Positions 1 to 10,757 of a DNA stretch of 64,000 nt are shown one piece after another. A program made the position numbers and the translations under genes. Below the pieces are notes generated by a model. It ran no database searches. It was not told where the DNA came from and saw only the letters and a program-made list of their open reading frames with translations. Position 1 is the first letter of the stretch, and the number at the start of each line of letters is the position of its first letter. The stretch spans positions 3,366,823 to 3,430,822 of the forward strand of contig NZ_CP036265.1 of NCBI RefSeq assembly GCF_007743815.1, written 5' to 3'. This stretch comes from Alienimonas californiensis. Its GTDB lineage: Bacteria; Planctomycetota; Planctomycetia; Planctomycetales; Planctomycetaceae.

Positions 1-561
1 GAGGAATTCGAGGCTGGTGAACGCCACGTTCTCCTCCGCCGCGACCGGCGACGCGAACACCCCGGCCACCTGCACGCTCAGGTCCCCGATCGCAAAGGTG
101 TCCCCCACCGCCAGCCCCCGCCGTCGGGCCAGCGACTGGCCCACCAGCGCGGCGTCCCGGCGGCTCTCGAACGCCGCCCAGTCGCCGGAGGTTAACGTCA
201 GCCCGCGGTTCTCCCGCAGTTGCTTCGGATCGGCCCCGTTGAAGACGACGATGTCCAGGCTCGCCCGGCAGTTATTCGTCCAGACCTGCAAGGGCATCAC
301 CCCCCGCACGCCGGGGACCTCGCGAATCGTGCGGGCATAGTCCTCCGGCAGCTTGCTGCTGGTCGGACAGAAACGGTTCTCCTGAAAGACGATCAGCGTG
401 CGATCGGCGTCCCCGCCGGCGGTCAGTCGGTTCAGGCCCTCCTGCACGGAGGCGACGAAGCAGAACACGAACAGCGCCACCGCCGCCCCGCCGGCGGTGA
501 GGAACGTGCGCATCCCGTGGCGCCAGAGGCCTTTGAAGACGTAGGGGAGAAACTTGAGCAT
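1..561 (-). CDS. ABC transporter permease (FtsX/MacB type), 3' end cut by window edge
   Basis: The reading frame starts with ATG at 559-561 and runs off the left edge, so only about 187 N-terminal residues are seen. The protein begins [20 protein letters not shown], then has a hydrophobic first membrane segment (about residues 20-40) followed by an extracytoplasmic region with motifs such as [13 protein letters not shown] and [16 protein letters not shown]. This is the layout of MacB_PCD/FtsX permeases, where a periplasmic domain follows TM1. It lies 45 bp downstream of the ATPase gene on the same strand, so it is probably the partner membrane subunit. The C-terminal three membrane segments are outside the window. 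The substrate is unknown; the neighbouring HMA protein hints at metals, but that is inference. Confidence 0.85.
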   Translation of the reverse strand, partial: MLKFLPYVFKGLWRHGMRTFLTAGGAAVALFVFCFVASVQEGLNRLTAGGDADRTLIVFQENRFCPTSSKLPEDYARTIREVPGVRGVMPLQVWTNNCRASLDIVVFNGADPKQLRENRGLTLTSGDWAAFESRRDAALVGQSLARRRGLAVGDTFAIGDLSVQVAGVFASPVAAEENVAFTSLEFL

Positions 562-606
562 CGGGCGGTTTCGGTTCGGCGGGCGGGGCTGGGAACGGGG
601 GCGACT

Positions 607-1332
607 CTAGCCGGCGACGGCGAGCGAACGGCCGTTGCGGGCCGCGTCGGCGCCGTCGTTCAATTCGACGATCTGTCCGCCGTCCAGTCGCAACCGGCGA
701 CCGGCGAGATCCGCGACCGCGGAGTCGTGCGTGACCATCAGCAGCGTCATGCCCAACTCTTCGTTCAGACGGACGAGCAGGATTTGAATCTGCTCGCTGG
801 TCGCCGCGTCGAGGCTGCCGGTGGGTTCGTCGGCGACGACGAGCGTGGGGTTCATCACGATCGCCCGGGCGATGCCCACCCGCTGTTCCTGTCCGCCGGA
901 CATCTGCCGCGGCAGGTGGTCGGCCCGGTCGGTCAGGCCGACCGCCTCCAGCGCCAGTTCGACCCGGTCCCGCCGCTCAGAGCGGGAGAGCGGGGCCAGC
1001 AGCGTGGGCAGTTCGACGTTCTCGTAGGCCGTCAGCACCGGCACGAGGTTGTGCGTTTGAAAGATGTAGCCGAGGTGGGCGGCCCGCCAGTCGGCCAGCT
1101 TGGTGCGGGACATCGCGGTGATCTCCGTGCCGGCGACGGTGATCGTGCCGGCGTCCGGCCGGTCGATCCCGGCGACGGCGTTCAGCAGCGTGCTCTTGCC
1201 GGTGCCGCTGGGGCCCATCATGGAGACGAAATCGCCCTCATGAATGTCCAGATCGACCTCGTCCAGCGGGGTGACGGTTTCGCCGCCCTTTTTGAACGCC
1301 TTCTTCAGACCGCGAACTTCGACCAAAGCCAT
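607..1332 (-). CDS. ABC transporter ATP-binding protein (LolD/MacB family)
   Basis: This 241-residue nucleotide-binding subunit would power the export system formed with the two permeases here. The sequence shows a Walker A motif GPSGTGKST (about residues 40-48), a signature region [14 protein letters not shown], a Walker B with [11 protein letters not shown] and an H-loop MVTHDS. The usual signature LSGGQ is changed to MSGGQ, which is common in LolD-like ATPases. Length and motifs fit the MacB/LolD/FtsE group, which works with FtsX-fold permeases rather than with classic importers. It sits between the HlyD-type adaptor gene (62 bp upstream) and the truncated permease (45 bp downstream), so the three probably form one transcript. 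Substrate unknown. Confidence 0.93.
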   Translation of the reverse strand: MALVEVRGLKKAFKKGGETVTPLDEVDLDIHEGDFVSMMGPSGTGKSTLLNAVAGIDRPDAGTITVAGTEITAMSRTKLADWRAAHLGYIFQTHNLVPVLTAYENVELPTLLAPLSRSERRDRVELALEAVGLTDRADHLPRQMSGGQEQRVGIARAIVMNPTLVVADEPTGSLDAATSEQIQILLVRLNEELGMTLLMVTHDSAVADLAGRRLRLDGGQIVELNDGADAARNGRSLAVAG

Positions 1333-1393
1333 CGTCTCGCCTCGTCGTTGGTAGGAATTTATTGGGGAGTCAATGAGGAGCGCCGGCGGCCGG

Positions 1394-2971
1394 TCAGCCG
1401 GCGTCCTCGCCGGTAATCTCGATGCGGTCGCCGTCCTCCAGCCCCTCGCGGCCGGCGACGAGCAGTTTGTCGGTGGGGCGGAGGCCGTCCGTAACTTCGA
1501 TCAGGTCCTCCGTGCCGGCGTCCCCGAGGGTGACGGCCTGCCGGCGGGCGACGCCGTCCGCCCCGGCGATCCAGACGGTTCTCGCCTCTCCCTCGCCCTC
1601 GACCAGGCGCCGGGGGACGAGCAGGCGTTCCCGCTGCTCCTCGCCGACGGGTTCCTCGTCGGTCGGGGGGGCGAGGAACGTCGCTTTGACCAGCATTTCC
1701 GGCCGCACGGCCGGCGGCGGGCTGTCGAGGGCGACCTTCACTTCGAGCGTGTTCTTCTGCACGTTCGCCGCGGAGGTCGTCTCCAGCACGCGGCCGGCGA
1801 TCGGTTCGTCCGCGGCCGCGGTTTCCACTGTCACCGGCTGCCCGCGGACGACCCGGGGGACGTCCTCCAGCCGCACGTCGGCCCGCACCTGCAACATCGC
1901 CGGGTCGTACAGGCTCACGACGGCGGAGCCCTCCGGATTGGACTGCGCCTCCTGCCCGGTGACGAACGAACCGGGCGGCGCCAGCACGGCCAGCACGCGG
2001 CCGTCGGCGGGCGCCCGCAACGTCATCCGGTCCAGCCGCAGCCGGGCGACCTCCAGCGCGACCTCCGCCTGCCGACGACGGGCCTCGGCGGCCCGGACCT
2101 CCGCCTCGGCGGCGGCGACCCGATTGGATTCCTCGATCCGCAATTCCGTTTGTTCGGCCAGCGCGTCGCGGCGACGACGGAGGGCTTCCGCCCGCTTCGG
2201 CAATGAGGTTTGCAGACTGCGCAGTTCCGACAGTTCGGCGGCGGCCCGGTCGGCTCCGCTCTCGGCTTCCTGTAACAGACGGCCGGAGACCGAACCCCGG
2301 GCGGCGCGGCGGCCGTCGCGGTTCTGCTCCGCGAACCGCAGCCGCGCCTCGGCGGCGGCGAGCCGGCCCGGCAGCGCCGCCCGTTCCCCGTCCACCTCGG
2401 CGAGGGCCGCGTCCGCCTCGGCCAGCGCCGCCCGCCGGGCGAACGGCTGCTGGAACAGCTGCTCCGCCGCCGTGCGTTCCGCCTCGGCGCCGGCGAAGTC
2501 GGCCTCGGCGAGACTCAGGTCCGCCTCCGCCTGCCGCACGGCGAGTTCGCTGTCCGCGGAGACCAGCCGCGCGACCACCTCCCCGGCGTCCACCTCCTGT
2601 CCCGCGACGACCAGCAACTCCTCCACGACCCCGCTGCTGAGCGCGGAGACGTAGGTCGGCGTCGGTCGCGGTTCGACCCAGCCGGCCGCCTGAAACAGCG
2701 GCGTGCCGGCCCGCCGGACCTCCGCCTGCCGAACCACCACCGGGACGACCGTGACCGGCTTCGCCGTCCGCCACAGATCGCGGGCGGCCCAGCCGGTCAT
2801 GGCGAGGAACCCGCCGAGGACCACCGCCGGCAGCACGACGCGGGCCAGCAGGCGACCGCGGCTCTGCCGCCGCTTCGGCTTCGCCGCGGCTTTGACGGGG
2901 GTGCGGTCGAAGGCCAGACGGCTCAGATCGAGCCGCGGCTCAGCGGGCGGGTCGGCGGTCTCGACGCTCAT
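1394..2971 (-). CDS. HlyD/MacA-type membrane-fusion (adaptor) protein
   Basis: This 525-residue protein links an inner-membrane ABC pump to the periplasm. It has a short cytoplasmic N-terminus, one membrane anchor ([20 protein letters not shown], about residues 41-60), a biotinyl-lipoyl half near [19 protein letters not shown], and a very long Ala/Glu/Arg-rich coiled coil (about residues 130-300). The second lipoyl half follows ([20 protein letters not shown]), then beta-barrel and membrane-proximal domains ending [20 protein letters not shown]. The long hairpin is like that of adaptors that contact a TolC-type duct. It lies between the OB-fold lipoprotein and the ATPase genes with short gaps on one strand, as in a single operon. 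The transported molecule cannot be told from sequence. Confidence 0.88.
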   Translation of the reverse strand: MSVETADPPAEPRLDLSRLAFDRTPVKAAAKPKRRQSRGRLLARVVLPAVVLGGFLAMTGWAARDLWRTAKPVTVVPVVVRQAEVRRAGTPLFQAAGWVEPRPTPTYVSALSSGVVEELLVVAGQEVDAGEVVARLVSADSELAVRQAEADLSLAEADFAGAEAERTAAEQLFQQPFARRAALAEADAALAEVDGERAALPGRLAAAEARLRFAEQNRDGRRAARGSVSGRLLQEAESGADRAAAELSELRSLQTSLPKRAEALRRRRDALAEQTELRIEESNRVAAAEAEVRAAEARRRQAEVALEVARLRLDRMTLRAPADGRVLAVLAPPGSFVTGQEAQSNPEGSAVVSLYDPAMLQVRADVRLEDVPRVVRGQPVTVETAAADEPIAGRVLETTSAANVQKNTLEVKVALDSPPPAVRPEMLVKATFLAPPTDEEPVGEEQRERLLVPRRLVEGEGEARTVWIAGADGVARRQAVTLGDAGTEDLIEVTDGLRPTDKLLVAGREGLEDGDRIEITGEDAG

Positions 2972-3046
2972 GGGACAGGGGACAAACTCAGGGAAAAGGC
3001 GGGCGGGGGAGTTCAGGTCGCCCCGCCCGGGAAACGAAGGACGCGG

Positions 3047-3580
3047 TTACTTCCGCACGTACACCTGCCGGGCGAGCACGCTGAGGTTGCCGGCGTCGTC
3101 CTTCTCCGCGGTGCCGCGGACGACGACCTCGGCCAGTTCTTTCACGCCCAATAAATCGCGGGCGCCCTCCGCGACCAACTTGCCCTCGGCGTCGACCAGC
3201 TTCACCGTGGCGGAGTTCGCCGGCACCTTGTCCTGCTGGCAGCAGTAGTCCCACGGCGTCGGGCAGCCTTCGTCGTCGGCGCAGTAGGGCACCTTGGGGT
3301 CGACGATCGTAAACGCCGCCAGCCCGTCCACGAACGGGGCGGAATCGCCGCCGATCAGGCCGACGACGGTCACTTCGTCGCCGTCCTTCACGGACTCCTT
3401 CACCGCTCCGACGCCCTTCGCGCCCTCCGGTTCGGTCGTGGCGAGGTAGGCGGCGTTCTGCACGGTCGGGGAAGCGGCGTCGGTCACGGTCGCGTCCCCG
3501 TCCGGGGCGCCGCAGCCGACGGCGAGCAGCGCGACGGACAGGGCACCGACCGCGGCGGCATGATGGGTGAGATTCAGCAT
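3047..3580 (-). CDS. Lipoprotein with OB-fold-like domain and Cys motif
   Basis: The product is about 177 residues. I start at the ATG beginning [20 protein letters not shown] because it opens a lipoprotein signal with lipobox LLAVGCG; the frame is open 12 codons further upstream without a signal-like sequence. After the lipidated Cys comes a low-complexity linker and then a domain with [11 protein letters not shown], a conserved-looking Cys cluster (CADDEGC, then PWDYCCQ) and a C-terminal strand-rich part ([10 protein letters not shown]). The pattern resembles OB-fold proteins often seen in planctomycete transporter operons; that similarity is my recognition, not a search result. It lies between the second permease and the adaptor gene on the same strand. 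It may be a periplasmic accessory subunit; function unknown. Confidence 0.75.
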   Translation of the reverse strand: MLNLTHHAAAVGALSVALLAVGCGAPDGDATVTDAASPTVQNAAYLATTEPEGAKGVGAVKESVKDGDEVTVVGLIGGDSAPFVDGLAAFTIVDPKVPYCADDEGCPTPWDYCCQQDKVPANSATVKLVDAEGKLVAEGARDLLGVKELAEVVVRGTAEKDDAGNLSVLARQVYVRK

Positions 3581-3675
3581 CGAAGAGTCTCCTGGAGGGA
3601 GGGGGGGAAGCCGCACATGGCGGCGGGGAAGCGGGTCGGCCTCCGGGCCGACCCGTGAAGGTCAGAAAAAGGGGT

Positions 3676-4836
3676 TCAAATCGCTTTGAGGCTCTCCGCG
3701 ATCGGGCGACGCAGGGCCTTGAGGGCCGGCGGGACGGCCCCCGCGGCGCCGAGCAGCAGACCCACGCCGCAGCCGATCAGCAGCGTCATGCCGTCCACCC
3801 GCAGGGCGAAGGCGCCCATCGTGAACCGCACGGACAGTCCGTTGATCAATAGCAGCGACGCCGTCCCCGCCAGCAGCGAGGCGGCGGCGGCGAGCACGAG
3901 CCCCTCCTGCACGAGGCTCAGCAACACGGCCCGGCGACGGAAGCCGATCGCCCGCAGGGCGGCGATCTCCCGGGTCCGTCCAGCGACGGCTCCGTACATC
4001 ATATTCAGCCCGGCGAACGCCCCGGCGCCGGCGACCAGCGCCACCACCGCCCAGGCGAGAATCCGCACCGGCTTGTAGTGCGTTTGCATCGCCCCGTAGT
4101 ACGCGGTTTCGGAGACGGAGGTGATTTCGAGATCCTTCCGCTGCTTGGCGAACAGATCGATCTCCCCGGCGGAGCCGTCGGGGGCGAGGGTGAGGGCCAC
4201 CAGACCGATGTCCTGCCGTTTGAGGGCGGATTGCAGGTCCGGCAGGCGACACCAGAGCTCCGATTCGAACGCCGACCCGCCCGCGGAGAACGTGCCGCTG
4301 ACCGTCCAGTCGCGGTTCTCGAACGTCACCGTCGAGCCGGGCTTCAGCGCGTCGGCGGGCACGCCGAGCTTGGCGTAGGCCAGCCGCCCGGCGAGCACTT
4401 CGCCCGGCCCCGGCCACTTGCCGGAGGTGATCCGCACGGCCCGGCGCACGAGCGAAGCGGAGGGCGTGACCCCCCGGACCAACCCCAGCGACGCCGTCTC
4501 GGCGCCGCCGACCCGGGTGCCGAAATACAGTTCCGGCGAGACGTACGCGATGCCGGAGCGATGTCGAATGCCGCTGAGGCTCGCCTCCACGACGCCCGTC
4601 GTGCGGGCCGGGACGGCGGAGTTCTCAATGTTCTCCTCCGCCCCCAGCGAATACACGAGGACCACGTCCGGGTCGCCGCTGACGGCCAGCGACGTCTCCA
4701 GTCCGCGGATGAAGCCCACGACGACCAGCATGAGCAGCACGACGGTGGCCAGCGCGACCAGCGTCAACAGGCTGCGCACCGGCCGCCGGGCCAGATTGCG
4801 GATGCCGTAATCCCAGGGGAGCAGGCGGAGGGTCAT
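3676..4836 (-). CDS. ABC transporter permease (FtsX/MacB type)
   Basis: The product is 386 residues from the ATG at 4834-4836 ([20 protein letters not shown]). The frame is open further upstream, but that part is Arg-rich and overlaps the HMA gene, so I reject it. There is a first membrane segment (about residues 20-45, [20 protein letters not shown]), a large extracytoplasmic MacB_PCD domain, and three C-terminal membrane segments with the FtsX motif [20 protein letters not shown] (about residue 280). It is therefore a full-length permease and the second of this type in the operon, so the complex may be a heterodimer with the permease at the left edge. It sits between the HMA protein and the OB-fold lipoprotein genes. 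Confidence 0.9.
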   Translation of the reverse strand: MTLRLLPWDYGIRNLARRPVRSLLTLVALATVVLLMLVVVGFIRGLETSLAVSGDPDVVLVYSLGAEENIENSAVPARTTGVVEASLSGIRHRSGIAYVSPELYFGTRVGGAETASLGLVRGVTPSASLVRRAVRITSGKWPGPGEVLAGRLAYAKLGVPADALKPGSTVTFENRDWTVSGTFSAGGSAFESELWCRLPDLQSALKRQDIGLVALTLAPDGSAGEIDLFAKQRKDLEITSVSETAYYGAMQTHYKPVRILAWAVVALVAGAGAFAGLNMMYGAVAGRTREIAALRAIGFRRRAVLLSLVQEGLVLAAAASLLAGTASLLLINGLSVRFTMGAFALRVDGMTLLIGCGVGLLLGAAGAVPPALKALRRPIAESLKAI

Positions 4837-4928
4837 GGAGCCATTTGGATTCAGGGGGAGGTGCGGATCACGACAGGGGACGGAGACGCGGGGCGGGACC
4901 GTGCAGTCCCGCCCCGTCTCCCGACGAC

Positions 4929-5318
4929 TCAGCGCTTCGGCTTCTCCGTGAACACGCCGCTGGGCCCGGCGAGCCGCTTGGGCGTCTTGCCGATCGACTC
5001 CATCGCCTCCCACAGCCACTTGGGCGAGAGTTTCAGCCCGGACTCGGGCAGCACGGTGACGGTCTGCTTCTCGATGTCGCACTGCACTTTGGCAATGCCG
5101 TCCACGGGCTTCAGCTTCGCCTCGATCCGCTTCACGCACCCGCCGCACATCTCGCTGACGGTGATCACCGTCGCGGTGCGGTCCAGGGCGCCGCGGGTCG
5201 CGTCGGGAGCCGACGGTTGATCCCCCGCGACGGCGGGGGCGGCGGCGGCGGCGACCGCGGCGGCGGTCAACATGGCGAATCCGCGCAGGGCGCTGGCGGT
5301 TTGGGGGGAACGACGCAT
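4929..5318 (-). CDS. Secreted heavy-metal-associated (HMA) domain protein
   Basis: The product is 129 residues with an Ala-rich signal peptide (cleavage likely after AVAGD or nearby) and one HMA ferredoxin-like domain. The metal site is MCGGCVKRI, a CxxC loop as in Atx1/CopZ-type chaperones, followed by [12 protein letters not shown] and a helix in [15 protein letters not shown]. Known HMA domains bind Cu(I) or other soft metals through the two Cys. Being exported, it would bind metal in the periplasm rather than serve as a cytosolic chaperone. It is the first gene of the ABC operon (92 bp before the permease start), which suggests the operon is involved in metal handling; that role is inferred. 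Confidence 0.88.
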   Translation of the reverse strand: MRRSPQTASALRGFAMLTAAAVAAAAAPAVAGDQPSAPDATRGALDRTATVITVSEMCGGCVKRIEAKLKPVDGIAKVQCDIEKQTVTVLPESGLKLSPKWLWEAMESIGKTPKRLAGPSGVFTEKPKR

Positions 5319-5524
5319 GGTCTGAGTCCTTTCAGTACGGGGACAAGAATGTCGGCGTGCGCGGGCGCAGCGTCGACGCGAACGGGACGGACGACGTCCC
5401 GGAAATCCGGCAGCCCTTCGAAGGGCGGCCGAGACGGTTCTCCGGCCGCGGGAACGGGCCGGTCGAAGACAGGTCGCGGGCGGATCGCGCCCTCACACGG
5501 GCGGATCGGGACGCCCCGACGGCG

Positions 5525-5920
5525 TTAGTTCAGCAGCGACGACAACTGGATGCGCAAAGCGGCCCCGCCGACCGGGCGTGGCGCCGCGTCAGGGACCAGC
5601 CGGCGCGGCGAGCGAGCCCGGGCAGGGCTCGACAACCAATCCGCAGCCGTTAAGCCAGGCAGAAACGCACCGACAGTTCCGTCGAGTTCCGGCGCGTCCG
5701 GCAGGACGGCCCCGCCGCAGACGCCCTGGCACTGACAGCCTTCGCCGCCCGGCGCATCGAGCGGCTGCGAAGAATCGTCGCCGCATTCTGTTGGCGAGGC
5801 GGGGCAACATTGACAGCGTTGCGCCTCGCCCGCCGCCTCGCCGCACGCACCAGTCGCGCAGCGAAACGGGCAAGCCGTGACGGCGAGCAACGTGACGGCG
5901 GCGACGAGCGAACGAAACAT
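5525..5920 (-). CDS. Small secreted cysteine-rich protein
   Basis: The product is 131 residues and begins MFRSLVAAVTLLAVTACPFR, a short signal sequence. A Cys-dense segment follows, including RCQCCPAS, TECGDD, GCQCQGVCGG, while the C-terminal third is basic and Cys-poor. I do not recognise a family. The layout (signal, Cys cluster, tail) is like the protein at 23264-23728 in the copper cluster, so a metal-binding periplasmic role is plausible but unproven. It lies upstream of the HMA gene on the same strand with a gap of about 200 bp. No 17-bp copper operator is seen upstream of it. Confidence 0.6.
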   Translation of the reverse strand: MFRSLVAAVTLLAVTACPFRCATGACGEAAGEAQRCQCCPASPTECGDDSSQPLDAPGGEGCQCQGVCGGAVLPDAPELDGTVGAFLPGLTAADWLSSPARARSPRRLVPDAAPRPVGGAALRIQLSSLLN

Positions 5921-6471
5921 GCGAGCCGTGAAAGTCTCAACGGGACCGCCGGATGATAGGTCAGGCCGTCCGCCCCCGGCAAGGTCGGCTGCTTCCGCGA
6001 GTCCGCGGACACGCGATTCCGGCGCTCGCCCCTCCGTTCGTAGTTTTCGTGCGATTAAAACGGACGCCGGCGTCTATAAGAAATCTTTGCGACTTAAATG
6101 TTCACGACGGATTATCGCGCCTGGTTTGCTGGAGCGTCGAGCGGACGATCGGCTGGGGCGAAACGCTGCGGCGAACGCCGTCAGCGTGAGCCTGACCGAC
6201 GAACGAGAGGCGACGGCCTTCGACGTTCGCCCTCGATGGATCGCCGCGGAAGCCGCCGAACGACCGCAGTGGAAGGCTGTCGGTCGGCGATGGTGGGGAC
6301 GGGGTCCGATGGGAGGAAGGACTGTCCAGACCCTCTTTGCAGGAACGCATCGAAAACCGCTTGACAGCTTGATCCCGTGCGGTTGGGCTCGATCTCTCGG
6401 CGGCGGCGTTCGCCCCGCTGTCCCCGCGTGATCGAACTTCGCCACGCGCTCCTCCAGATCGGAGACAGGTG
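5921..6471. other. Intergenic region between divergent genes
   Basis: This stretch of about 550 bp separates the Cys-rich protein gene (minus) from the His-rich protein gene (plus). Open frames cross it on both strands, but they overlap each other, are Arg-rich and lack family motifs, so I call none. An AT-richer patch at about 6050-6110 may hold promoters. I see no inverted repeat that matches the copper operators. Confidence 0.4.
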
Positions 6472-7335
6472 ATGAGACCCTTCAATATGGCGCTCGGGTC
6501 CGGAGTGCTCGGGATCGGCTTCTATTTCTCCCTCGGGGCGGTCGCCTCGCTCCCGGCGCAAACGGCGCCGCCTCCCAGCGGCTCGGTGCCCGCCAGCAGT
6601 CCCGCATTCCAGAGCGGCCCGGTGCAGAGCAGCCCGGTGCAGAGCGGCCCGGTGGATACGGGCGGAGCGATCACCCACGGCGACGACCTGCGGGCCGCCG
6701 ATCCCGGCAGTTGGGATCACGTCGATCTGATGGCGGAGCGTCTGGAGCAACTGTCGAAACAACTCCACGACGAAGTGCACGCCCACCTGCAGGGGCACGA
6801 GTACTTCAGTCACATGGACGCGCACGCGACGGAGGTCGAACGGCTCGCCGTCCACCTGCACGAAGTCGCGCACGCCGGCGAAAGCATTCCGCACCTGCGC
6901 GAAGACGTGGCCGCTCTCGACCGGCAGGTCCACGAGGCGGACGAGGTCATCACGCAAATCGCCCGCCGCGGCGTCCTCACCCGGCATTACAACGGGGCCA
7001 TCGTGCAGACCCGCCGCATCGTGCGGGAGATGATTGCCCTTCAACACCATCTGGAGGACGACCTCGCCGCGTTGGACCCGAACTACCGCAATTATCATCC
7101 ACGCGAGACCGCCCGCCCTGTGCCGCGGGACCCGCACGATCACGGCCGATATCCGGGGGCGGTCCACACCCCGCCCAGTTGGCATTCTCCGGGGACGGGC
7201 TCCACTCTGCACCCCCGCCCCTACAGCGACTACTACCACGACCGCCACGGTCATCGCTACGACTCACACGGTCACGCCGCTCCCGGCACAATCCATCCGT
7301 CGCCGCACCACAACCCCTATCACCGCCCGCACTAG
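6472..7335 (+). CDS. Secreted histidine-rich protein of unknown function
   Basis: The product is 287 residues from ATG 6472, with GGAG at 6461-6464 as a well-spaced ribosome site (a GTG sits directly before it). The order is: signal peptide (GVLGIGFYFSLGAVASLPAQ), a short low-complexity region with three QSGPV-like repeats coded by 15-bp direct repeats near 6612-6655, a helical His-containing domain (about residues 75-200; LEQLSKQLHDEVHAHLQGHE and similar heptad-like runs), and a His/Pro/Tyr-rich tail ending HPSPHHNPYHRPH. Many His residues lie on helices, which could bind Cu or Zn. I do not recognise the family. It precedes the copper island and is transcribed away from the ABC operon. Confidence 0.75.
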   Translation: MRPFNMALGSGVLGIGFYFSLGAVASLPAQTAPPPSGSVPASSPAFQSGPVQSSPVQSGPVDTGGAITHGDDLRAADPGSWDHVDLMAERLEQLSKQLHDEVHAHLQGHEYFSHMDAHATEVERLAVHLHEVAHAGESIPHLREDVAALDRQVHEADEVITQIARRGVLTRHYNGAIVQTRRIVREMIALQHHLEDDLAALDPNYRNYHPRETARPVPRDPHDHGRYPGAVHTPPSWHSPGTGSTLHPRPYSDYYHDRHGHRYDSHGHAAPGTIHPSPHHNPYHRPH

Positions 7336-7608
7336 GTGGTGCGGAGAACGCCGTCTCCTCCAGACAAAGCGTGCGTGACGAGAGAGAACTCGCGAAGTCC
7401 CCTTCGACTTCGACCGCCAGCCCGCTGTCGGGAAACGCCGGGGGACCGTCATCGCGATCTGTCAGCCCCGTCCCGCGGCAGTCGTTGTTGTGAGTCCGCA
7501 GGCACGATCATCGGCCTCGCCAGCGGCGCCCGGATACCGGCGACTTGAGGTGGGACGTCCACGCCCACAGCGAGTTGAGACGACGGGGCGAAGTCGATTT
7601 TGGTCAGG

Positions 7609-10164
7609 TCAGCCCCGCCGCAAGCGGAGGGCGTTGCCGATCACGCTGACGCTGGAGAGGCTCATCGCGGCGGCGGCGAGCATCGGGGAGAGCAGCCAAC
7701 CGGTGAACGGGTACAGCACGCCGGCGGCGATCGGGACGCCGGCGGCGTTGTAGACGAACGCGAAGAACAGGTTCTGCTTCACGTTCCGCACCACGTCCCG
7801 GCTCAGCCGGACCGCCCGGACGATGCCTCGCAGGTCGCCCTTCACCAGCGTCACGCCGGCGCTCTCGATCGCCACGTCTGTGCCGGTGCCCATTGCGATC
7901 CCCACGTCGGCGGCGGCGAGGGCGGGGGCGTCGTTAACCCCGTCTCCGGCCATCGCCACGGTCGTGCCGCCGGCCTTCAGTTCGACCACGCGGTCGTGCT
8001 TCCGCTCCGGGCTCACGCCGGCCTCCACCTCGTCGATATTCAACTGTCTGGCGACGGCTTGAGCGGTTGCTGCGTGGTCGCCGGTGAGCATCACGATCCG
8101 CAGGCCCAACTCGTGTAGGTCGCGGACCGCTTCAGCCGTCGTCTCCTTGATCGGGTCAGCGACGGCGAGCAGCCCGGCGACCACCCCGTCCGCGGCGACG
8201 AAGAACGCCGTCCGGCCCTCGCCCCGCAGGCGGTCCGCCTCGCTCGAGAGGTCTGCGGGCAGATGGACGCCACGGTCGGCCAGCAGCGCCGGCGTGCCGA
8301 TCAGGACAGATCGGCCCTCAACCGTCGCCGCGATCCCGCCGCCGGTGACGGACTCGAACGCCTCCGCCTCGGCGGCACCGGCGCCGCGACCCTTCGCCCC
8401 CTCGACGACCGCCCGGGCGAGCGGGTGCTCGCTGCGGGCTTCGGCCGCGGCGGCGAGGCGGAGCAGGTTGTTCTCGTCGAACCCGTTTGCGGTGCGCACC
8501 TCCGTCAGGGTCGGTTTGCCCTCGGTGAGGGTGCCGGTTTTGTCCACGACCAGCACGTTGCAGGACCGCAGCGTTTCGAGAGCGGCGGCGTCCTTGAACA
8601 GCACGCCCTCCCGGGCGCCGCGGCCGACTCCGACCATCACGCTCATCGGCGTGGCGAGGCCGAGGGCGCAGGGGCAGGCGACGATCAGCACGGCGACCGC
8701 GTTCACCAGCGCGAAGGCGAAGGCCGGCTCCGGACCGACCGCCCCCCAGACGACGAAGGCCAGCGCCGCCGCGGCCAGCACGAAGGGAACGAAGTACGCC
8801 GCGGCCTGATCCGCGACCCGCTGGATCGGGGCGCGGCTGCGTTGGGCGTCGGCGACGAGGGCGACGATGCGGGAGAGCACAGTGTCGTCTCCGACCTTCT
8901 CCGCCTCGATTAGGAGGGAGCCGGCGCCGTTGACGGTCCCGCCGATCACCGCGTCGCCTTCGCCCTTCCGCACGGGGACCGGTTCGCCGGTGACCATCGA
9001 CTCATCGACGGAGCCGCCGCCGTCGATTACGCGGCCGTCGGTCGGCACCTTCTCGCCGGGGCGGACGCGGAGTCGGTCGCCCGTCCGCACGTCGTCCAGG
9101 GGAACCTCCCGCTCGGCGCCGTCGTCGCCGACCACGCGGGCGGTCGGCGGGGCGAGCGAGAGCAGTTCCCGCAGCGCCGCCCCCGTCTTGCGACGGGCCC
9201 GCAGTTCCATCACCTGACCGAGCAGCACGAGGACCACGATCATCGCCGCGGCCTCGAAGTAGACGCCGATCAGGCCGCTGTGCTCCTCTCGAAACGTCTC
9301 CGGGAAGAGGCCCGGGGCGACGACCGCGGCGACGCTGTAGGCGTACGCCGCGGCCACGCCGAGGGCGATCAGCGTGAACATGTTGAGGTGCCGGTTCACG
9401 ACCGACCGCCACCCCCGTACGAAGAACGGCCAGCCGCACCACAGGACGACCGGCGTCGCCAGGGCAAGTTGGAGCCACTGCGAGGCTCGGGCCCCGATCC
9501 AATCGTGGACGGGCAGGCCGATCATCGGCCCCATCGCCAGCAGGATCACCGGCAGGCCGAGCGCCAGACCGATCCAGAACCGGCGGGTCATGTCGACCAA
9601 CTCCGGGTCTGGCTCGTCCTCTGCCCCGCGAACCGCGACAGTCTTCGGCTCCAGCGCCATCCCGCAGATCGGGCAGTCGCCGGGGGCGTCCTGCTCGATC
9701 TGCGGGTGCATGGGACAGGTGTAGACCGTCGCCGAACCGGGGCGAGCCGGCGGACCGCTCCGCTCCAGCGCCATGCCGCACTTCGGGCAGTCGCCGGGGC
9801 CGTCGTTCACGACCTCCGGGTGCATCGGGCAGGTATACGTGCCCGGGGCGGTCCCGGGAGGAACGGGCGAGGAGGTTTTGGCGCCGTGCCCGCCGTGACA
9901 GCCCCCATGGCCGTCTGCCGTGTCGCGGCCCTTGGCGGCGCCGGCGGCACGGTCGTCGGCGCCGCCAAGGTAGCGGTTCGGATCGGCGACAAACTTCGTA
10001 CGGCAGCCGTCGGAGCAAAACCGGTACGTCTCGCCGGCGTGCTCGGCGACGCGGGGGGCGCCCGCCGGCACGGTCATCCCGCAGACGGGATCGGTGACGG
10101 TCGCAGGGACGCCCGGCAAGGCGGCGCCTTCGGGGGCGTTGAGAACCGGGAGGTCGGCGTTCAT
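7609..10164 (-). CDS. copA: Copper-translocating P1B-type ATPase with YHS and paired metal-binding N-domains
   Basis: This 851-residue inner-membrane pump would move Cu(I) from the cytoplasm to the periplasm using ATP. The N-terminus holds a YHS domain (TDPVCGMTV, about residues 22-66), then a His/Gly linker and two copies of a heavy-metal-binding motif ([17 protein letters not shown] and [17 protein letters not shown]). The core shows the [13 protein letters not shown] actuator loop, ion motif CPC at residues 497-499, phosphorylation site DKTGTLTEG (Asp541), MLTGDHAAT and [11 protein letters not shown]. The last two membrane segments carry YNAAGVP and [15 protein letters not shown], the ligand pattern of Cu(I)-type (IB-1) pumps. 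It has no HMA domain. It lies 72 bp behind csp on the same strand, so both likely respond to the operator at 10648-10664. Confidence 0.96.
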   Translation of the reverse strand: MNADLPVLNAPEGAALPGVPATVTDPVCGMTVPAGAPRVAEHAGETYRFCSDGCRTKFVADPNRYLGGADDRAAGAAKGRDTADGHGGCHGGHGAKTSSPVPPGTAPGTYTCPMHPEVVNDGPGDCPKCGMALERSGPPARPGSATVYTCPMHPQIEQDAPGDCPICGMALEPKTVAVRGAEDEPDPELVDMTRRFWIGLALGLPVILLAMGPMIGLPVHDWIGARASQWLQLALATPVVLWCGWPFFVRGWRSVVNRHLNMFTLIALGVAAAYAYSVAAVVAPGLFPETFREEHSGLIGVYFEAAAMIVVLVLLGQVMELRARRKTGAALRELLSLAPPTARVVGDDGAEREVPLDDVRTGDRLRVRPGEKVPTDGRVIDGGGSVDESMVTGEPVPVRKGEGDAVIGGTVNGAGSLLIEAEKVGDDTVLSRIVALVADAQRSRAPIQRVADQAAAYFVPFVLAAAALAFVVWGAVGPEPAFAFALVNAVAVLIVACPCALGLATPMSVMVGVGRGAREGVLFKDAAALETLRSCNVLVVDKTGTLTEGKPTLTEVRTANGFDENNLLRLAAAAEARSEHPLARAVVEGAKGRGAGAAEAEAFESVTGGGIAATVEGRSVLIGTPALLADRGVHLPADLSSEADRLRGEGRTAFFVAADGVVAGLLAVADPIKETTAEAVRDLHELGLRIVMLTGDHAATAQAVARQLNIDEVEAGVSPERKHDRVVELKAGGTTVAMAGDGVNDAPALAAADVGIAMGTGTDVAIESAGVTLVKGDLRGIVRAVRLSRDVVRNVKQNLFFAFVYNAAGVPIAAGVLYPFTGWLLSPMLAAAAMSLSSVSVIGNALRLRRG

Positions 10165-10236
10165 CGAACCGTGGGGGAAGAGAAAACGCCGGGACCCGTT
10201 CGGATCCCGGCGTGACGGAGGCGAAACGCTCGGGAC

Positions 10237-10560
10237 TCAGGCGGCCATCGCGGCGCAGCTTTCGGCGCATTTGCGGCACTGGGCGGCGCAGTCGCTCATG
10301 CCGACCTTCTCGCAGCTGTCCGCGCATGTCCTGCAGACCTCGCTGCACGCCCGGCAGACGAGGCCGTGCAGTTCGCTGCCGCGGATCATGAAGTCTGCGC
10401 AGGTTGCGCAGATCTGGATGCAGTCCAGCATCAGCTTGGCGTGCGTCTGCTCGACGTGCTCGCCGCCCTTCTCCAGGCACACGTTCGCGAAGTGGTCCAG
10501 GCAGGTCCGGTGACACTCTTGGCAGGTGTCGATGCACTGCTTCATCGCGGCGTCGCTCAT
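10237..10560 (-). CDS. csp: Four-helix-bundle copper storage protein (Csp, DUF326)
   Basis: The product is 107 residues with 17 Cys, spaced mostly as CxxxC or CxxC along helices: CIDTCQEC, DCIQICATC, CRACSEVCRTCADSC, CAAQCRKC. This is the signature of Csp proteins, whose four-helix core is lined with Cys and stores many Cu(I) ions. There is no signal peptide, so it should be cytosolic like Csp3. It is the first gene before copA, and a perfect copper-type palindrome lies 88-104 bp upstream of the start. Storage plus efflux in one operon fits a copper stress response. The family match is clear; number of ions bound is not something the sequence gives. Confidence 0.93.
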   Translation of the reverse strand: MSDAAMKQCIDTCQECHRTCLDHFANVCLEKGGEHVEQTHAKLMLDCIQICATCADFMIRGSELHGLVCRACSEVCRTCADSCEKVGMSDCAAQCRKCAESCAAMAA

Positions 10561-10647
10561 CGTCGGTCCTCGTCGTGGCGGGGGAACGGGGGAATCGCGC
10601 CGGTCGATCGAACTGGACGATCGGCCGACGCGAAAGCCGTTCTATTC

Positions 10648-10664
10648 ATACCCCGACAGGGTAT
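10648..10664. promoter_or_regulatory. Copper (CsoR-type) operator, ATACCC-CGACA-GGGTAT
   Basis: This is a perfect 6-bp inverted repeat with a 5-bp spacer, upstream of csp-copA. It matches the architecture of five other good sites in the window and resembles known CsoR operators (TACCC..GGGTA). It is the most symmetric site together with the one at 30043. Confidence 0.8.
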
Positions 10665-10757
10665 AAACGGTGGAAGGCGGGGAGTGCGGGTGGGGACGCC
10701 CCCGGGCGCGCCGCCGCCTGCCGCGAGACGCCGCCTGCCGTCGAGGCGGGCGGGCGT

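Noticed and set aside
220-1416. 398-codon plus-strand open frame over the ABC genes
   Set aside because: It lies opposite the ATPase and permease genes with clear motifs and is Arg/Gln-rich; a GC-driven shadow.
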